Assembly (NCBI GenBank): GCA_963747755.1 | Contig: CAVVGK010000014.1 | Span: 372,001-436,000 of the forward strand | DNA length: 64,000 bases | Direction of reading: 5' to 3' | Source: DATFVA01 sp963747755 | Lineage (GTDB): Bacteria > Bacteroidota > Ignavibacteria > Ignavibacteriales > Ignavibacteriaceae | Shown: piece by piece, positions 62,735 through 64,000 of the stretch | Layout of the letters: every line of letters begins with the position of its first letter | How positions within the stretch are numbered: the first letter of the stretch is position 1 | Program-made: the position numbers and the translations under genes | The notes under the pieces: model-generated | Told to the model about the DNA's origin: nothing | What the model saw: the letters and a program-made list of their open reading frames with translations, nothing else | Database searches by the model: none

Positions 62735-64000
62735 TTATAAGGGTATATTCCCATGTTTCTTTTTCGGGTTTTGATCCACTTTTGTTTTCAATAATTCAAA
62801 AACCTTAACCAGTCTGATTTTGGTATCCCGGGGAAGAATAATATCATCCAGGTAGCCGCGTTCAGCTGCTTTGTAAGGATTCGCAAATTTATTAATGTAT
62901 TCAGCCAGCTTTTTCTCGGCTTCTGCTTCAGGATCTTCAGCTGAGGCAATCTCTTTTTTGAAGATTATTTCAACCGCGCCTTTGGGACCCATAACCGCAA
63001 TTTCGGCGGAAGGCCATGCAAAGTTAAAATCGCCTCGTATGTGCTTGGAATTCATAACGTCGTATGCTCCTCCATACGCTTTCCTTGTAATAACTGTAAC
63101 TTTTGGAACAGTGGCTTCACAAAAAGCATACAAAAGCTTTGCCCCATGCCTTATAATACCATTCCATTCCTGCTCGGTGCCGGGCAAAAATCCCGGTACA
63201 TCTTCCAGAACAAGAAGAGGTATGTTAAATGAATCGCAAAAACGCACAAAACGCGCACCTTTCACAGAACAATTGATGTCAAGTACTCCTGCCAATACTG
63301 CAGGCTGGTTTGCAACAATTCCTATCGACATCCCGCCCAGTCTTGCAAATCCAACAATGATATTCTCAGCATATGATGAGTGAACTTCAAAGAACTCTCC
63401 GTCATCAACGATTAGAGTAATAACTTCCTTCATATCATAGGGTTTATTCGGGTTATCAGGAATAATGTTATCAAGTTCTTTAATCGGAAGAAGCTGAGAG
63501 CGGTCGAATTCTTTCTCAGGAGTTCTGTCCAGGTAATTAAGAGGTAGAAAACTCATCAACTTCCGCACATTAAGCAGAGTCTCAATTTCATTTTCATTCG
63601 TAAAGTGTGCCACTCCCGATTTCGATGCATGTGTATCTGCACCGCCAAGATCCTCAAAACTCACATCTTCATGAGTGACGGTCTTTACAACGTTGGGTCC
63701 GGTTACAAACATATAGCTGGTATTTTTAACCATAAATACAAAATCAGTTATTGCTGGTGAGTAAACGGCACCGCCGGCGCAGGGACCAAGAACAACTGAT
63801 ATCTGGGGAACCACTCCAGAAGCTAATGTGTTAAGCAGAAATATATCGGCATAACCACCCAGACTAACCACACCTTCCTGAATCCTTGCACCGCCGGAAT
63901 CATTTAATCCGATAACCGGAATACCTGCCTTCATAGCCAGATTCATCATCTTTATTATTTTTTCAGCATGGGCTTCGGATAGGGAACCGCCGAAGACAGT
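62735..64000 (-). CDS. Acyl-CoA carboxylase beta subunit (propionyl-CoA/methylmalonyl-CoA type), truncated at window edge
   Basis: The visible 421 residues are the 3' part of a carboxyltransferase. The frame continues past 63949 to the edge, where it reads TVFGGSLSEAHAEKIIKMMN, the usual central motif, so the gene is cut, not broken. GLNDSGGARIQEGV, ISVVLGPCAGGAVYSPA, and PGFLPGTEQEWNGIIRHGAK are all typical of PccB-like subunits. The C-terminal region AVMGPKGAVEIIFKKEI is intact. Substrate is likely propionyl- or methylmalonyl-CoA; acetyl- or methylcrotonyl-CoA are possible. The biotin subunit is not in the window. Confidence 0.92.
   Translation of the reverse strand, partial: TVFGGSLSEAHAEKIIKMMNLAMKAGIPVIGLNDSGGARIQEGVVSLGGYADIFLLNTLASGVVPQISVVLGPCAGGAVYSPAITDFVFMVKNTSYMFVTGPNVVKTVTHEDVSFEDLGGADTHASKSGVAHFTNENEIETLLNVRKLMSFLPLNYLDRTPEKEFDRSQLLPIKELDNIIPDNPNKPYDMKEVITLIVDDGEFFEVHSSYAENIIVGFARLGGMSIGIVANQPAVLAGVLDINCSVKGARFVRFCDSFNIPLLVLEDVPGFLPGTEQEWNGIIRHGAKLLYAFCEATVPKVTVITRKAYGGAYDVMNSKHIRGDFNFAWPSAEIAVMGPKGAVEIIFKKEIASAEDPEAEAEKKLAEYINKFANPYKAAERGYLDDIILPRDTKIRLVKVFELLKTKVDQNPKKKHGNIPL

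Noticed and set aside
62895..63383. 162-codon plus-strand open frame within the carboxylase gene
   Set aside because: It is the mirror frame of a strongly conserved enzyme.

Overview
The window reads as a chromosomal segment of a Bacteroidota-like bacterium, most probably from the Ignavibacteria/Melioribacter side. The main clue is three very large secreted proteins that share a C-terminal type IX secretion sorting region with the 'SLAQNYPNPFNP' signature and end in a basic 'KKMxLTK' tail. Other clues are a TonB receptor with a carboxypeptidase-like N-terminal domain, candidate TAnnTTTG-type promoter boxes, SD-led genes with frequent TTG starts, and a 387-residue homogentisate dioxygenase. 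No rRNA, tRNA, CRISPR array, transposase or prophage gene was seen. The genus-level assignment is inference.

Layout. 1-35 is the first 11 codons of a minus-strand gene cut by the window edge. 363-4847 (+) is a probable sulfur-respiration and sulfur-import operon: a Cys-rich MerR regulator, an octaheme cytochrome of the tetrathionate-reductase family, a diheme cytochrome b, and a split YeeE/YedE transporter whose second half carries a degenerate rhodanese with a C-terminal GGC. 5188-6654 (+) holds a glutaredoxin, GroES and a CnoX-type thioredoxin. 6656-14246 (-) is an aromatic amino-acid catabolism cluster (HPPD, homogentisate dioxygenase, HisC-like aminotransferase, fumarylacetoacetase family, flavin reductase, acetoacetyl-CoA synthetase). 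Next come an endonuclease III, GlmM, a DUF58 protein and a BamD-like lipoprotein. 18280-25231 (-) holds the three T9SS cargo proteins, each with its own terminator.

42091-25915 (-) is one long, tightly packed unidirectional run: fni, polyprenyl synthase, HPr, enzyme I, PGI/PMI, a surface metallopeptidase split by a frameshift, a PQQ-propeller lipoprotein, a PEGA protein, prmC, dtd, a phosphatase-superfamily protein, comEC, purK and purE. 42341-45749 has a YciF-like protein, pabC/pabB/pabA and a diheme PRC-type cytochrome c. 46232-50917 is a sugar uptake region: an SLC45-like MFS carrier, a MalG permease, and a MalE-MalF fusion in a single polypeptide. Then come an alpha/beta hydrolase, smpB, tyrS, a pyruvoyl arginine decarboxylase and a TerC protein.

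55063-59926 (-) is a thiamine salvage locus: a TPP riboswitch with a readable terminator/antiterminator switch, a TonB receptor, a thiamine pyrophosphokinase and a sodium/solute symporter. The receptor's signal peptide is knocked out of frame at a T7 tract. The window closes with a six-LysM lytic transglycosylase and the 3' part of an acyl-CoA carboxylase beta subunit that runs off the right edge.

Two genes carry single-base disruptions next to T-rich stretches (about 34795 and 59737-59743). These could be real, phase-variable, or sequencing errors; the sequence alone cannot decide.
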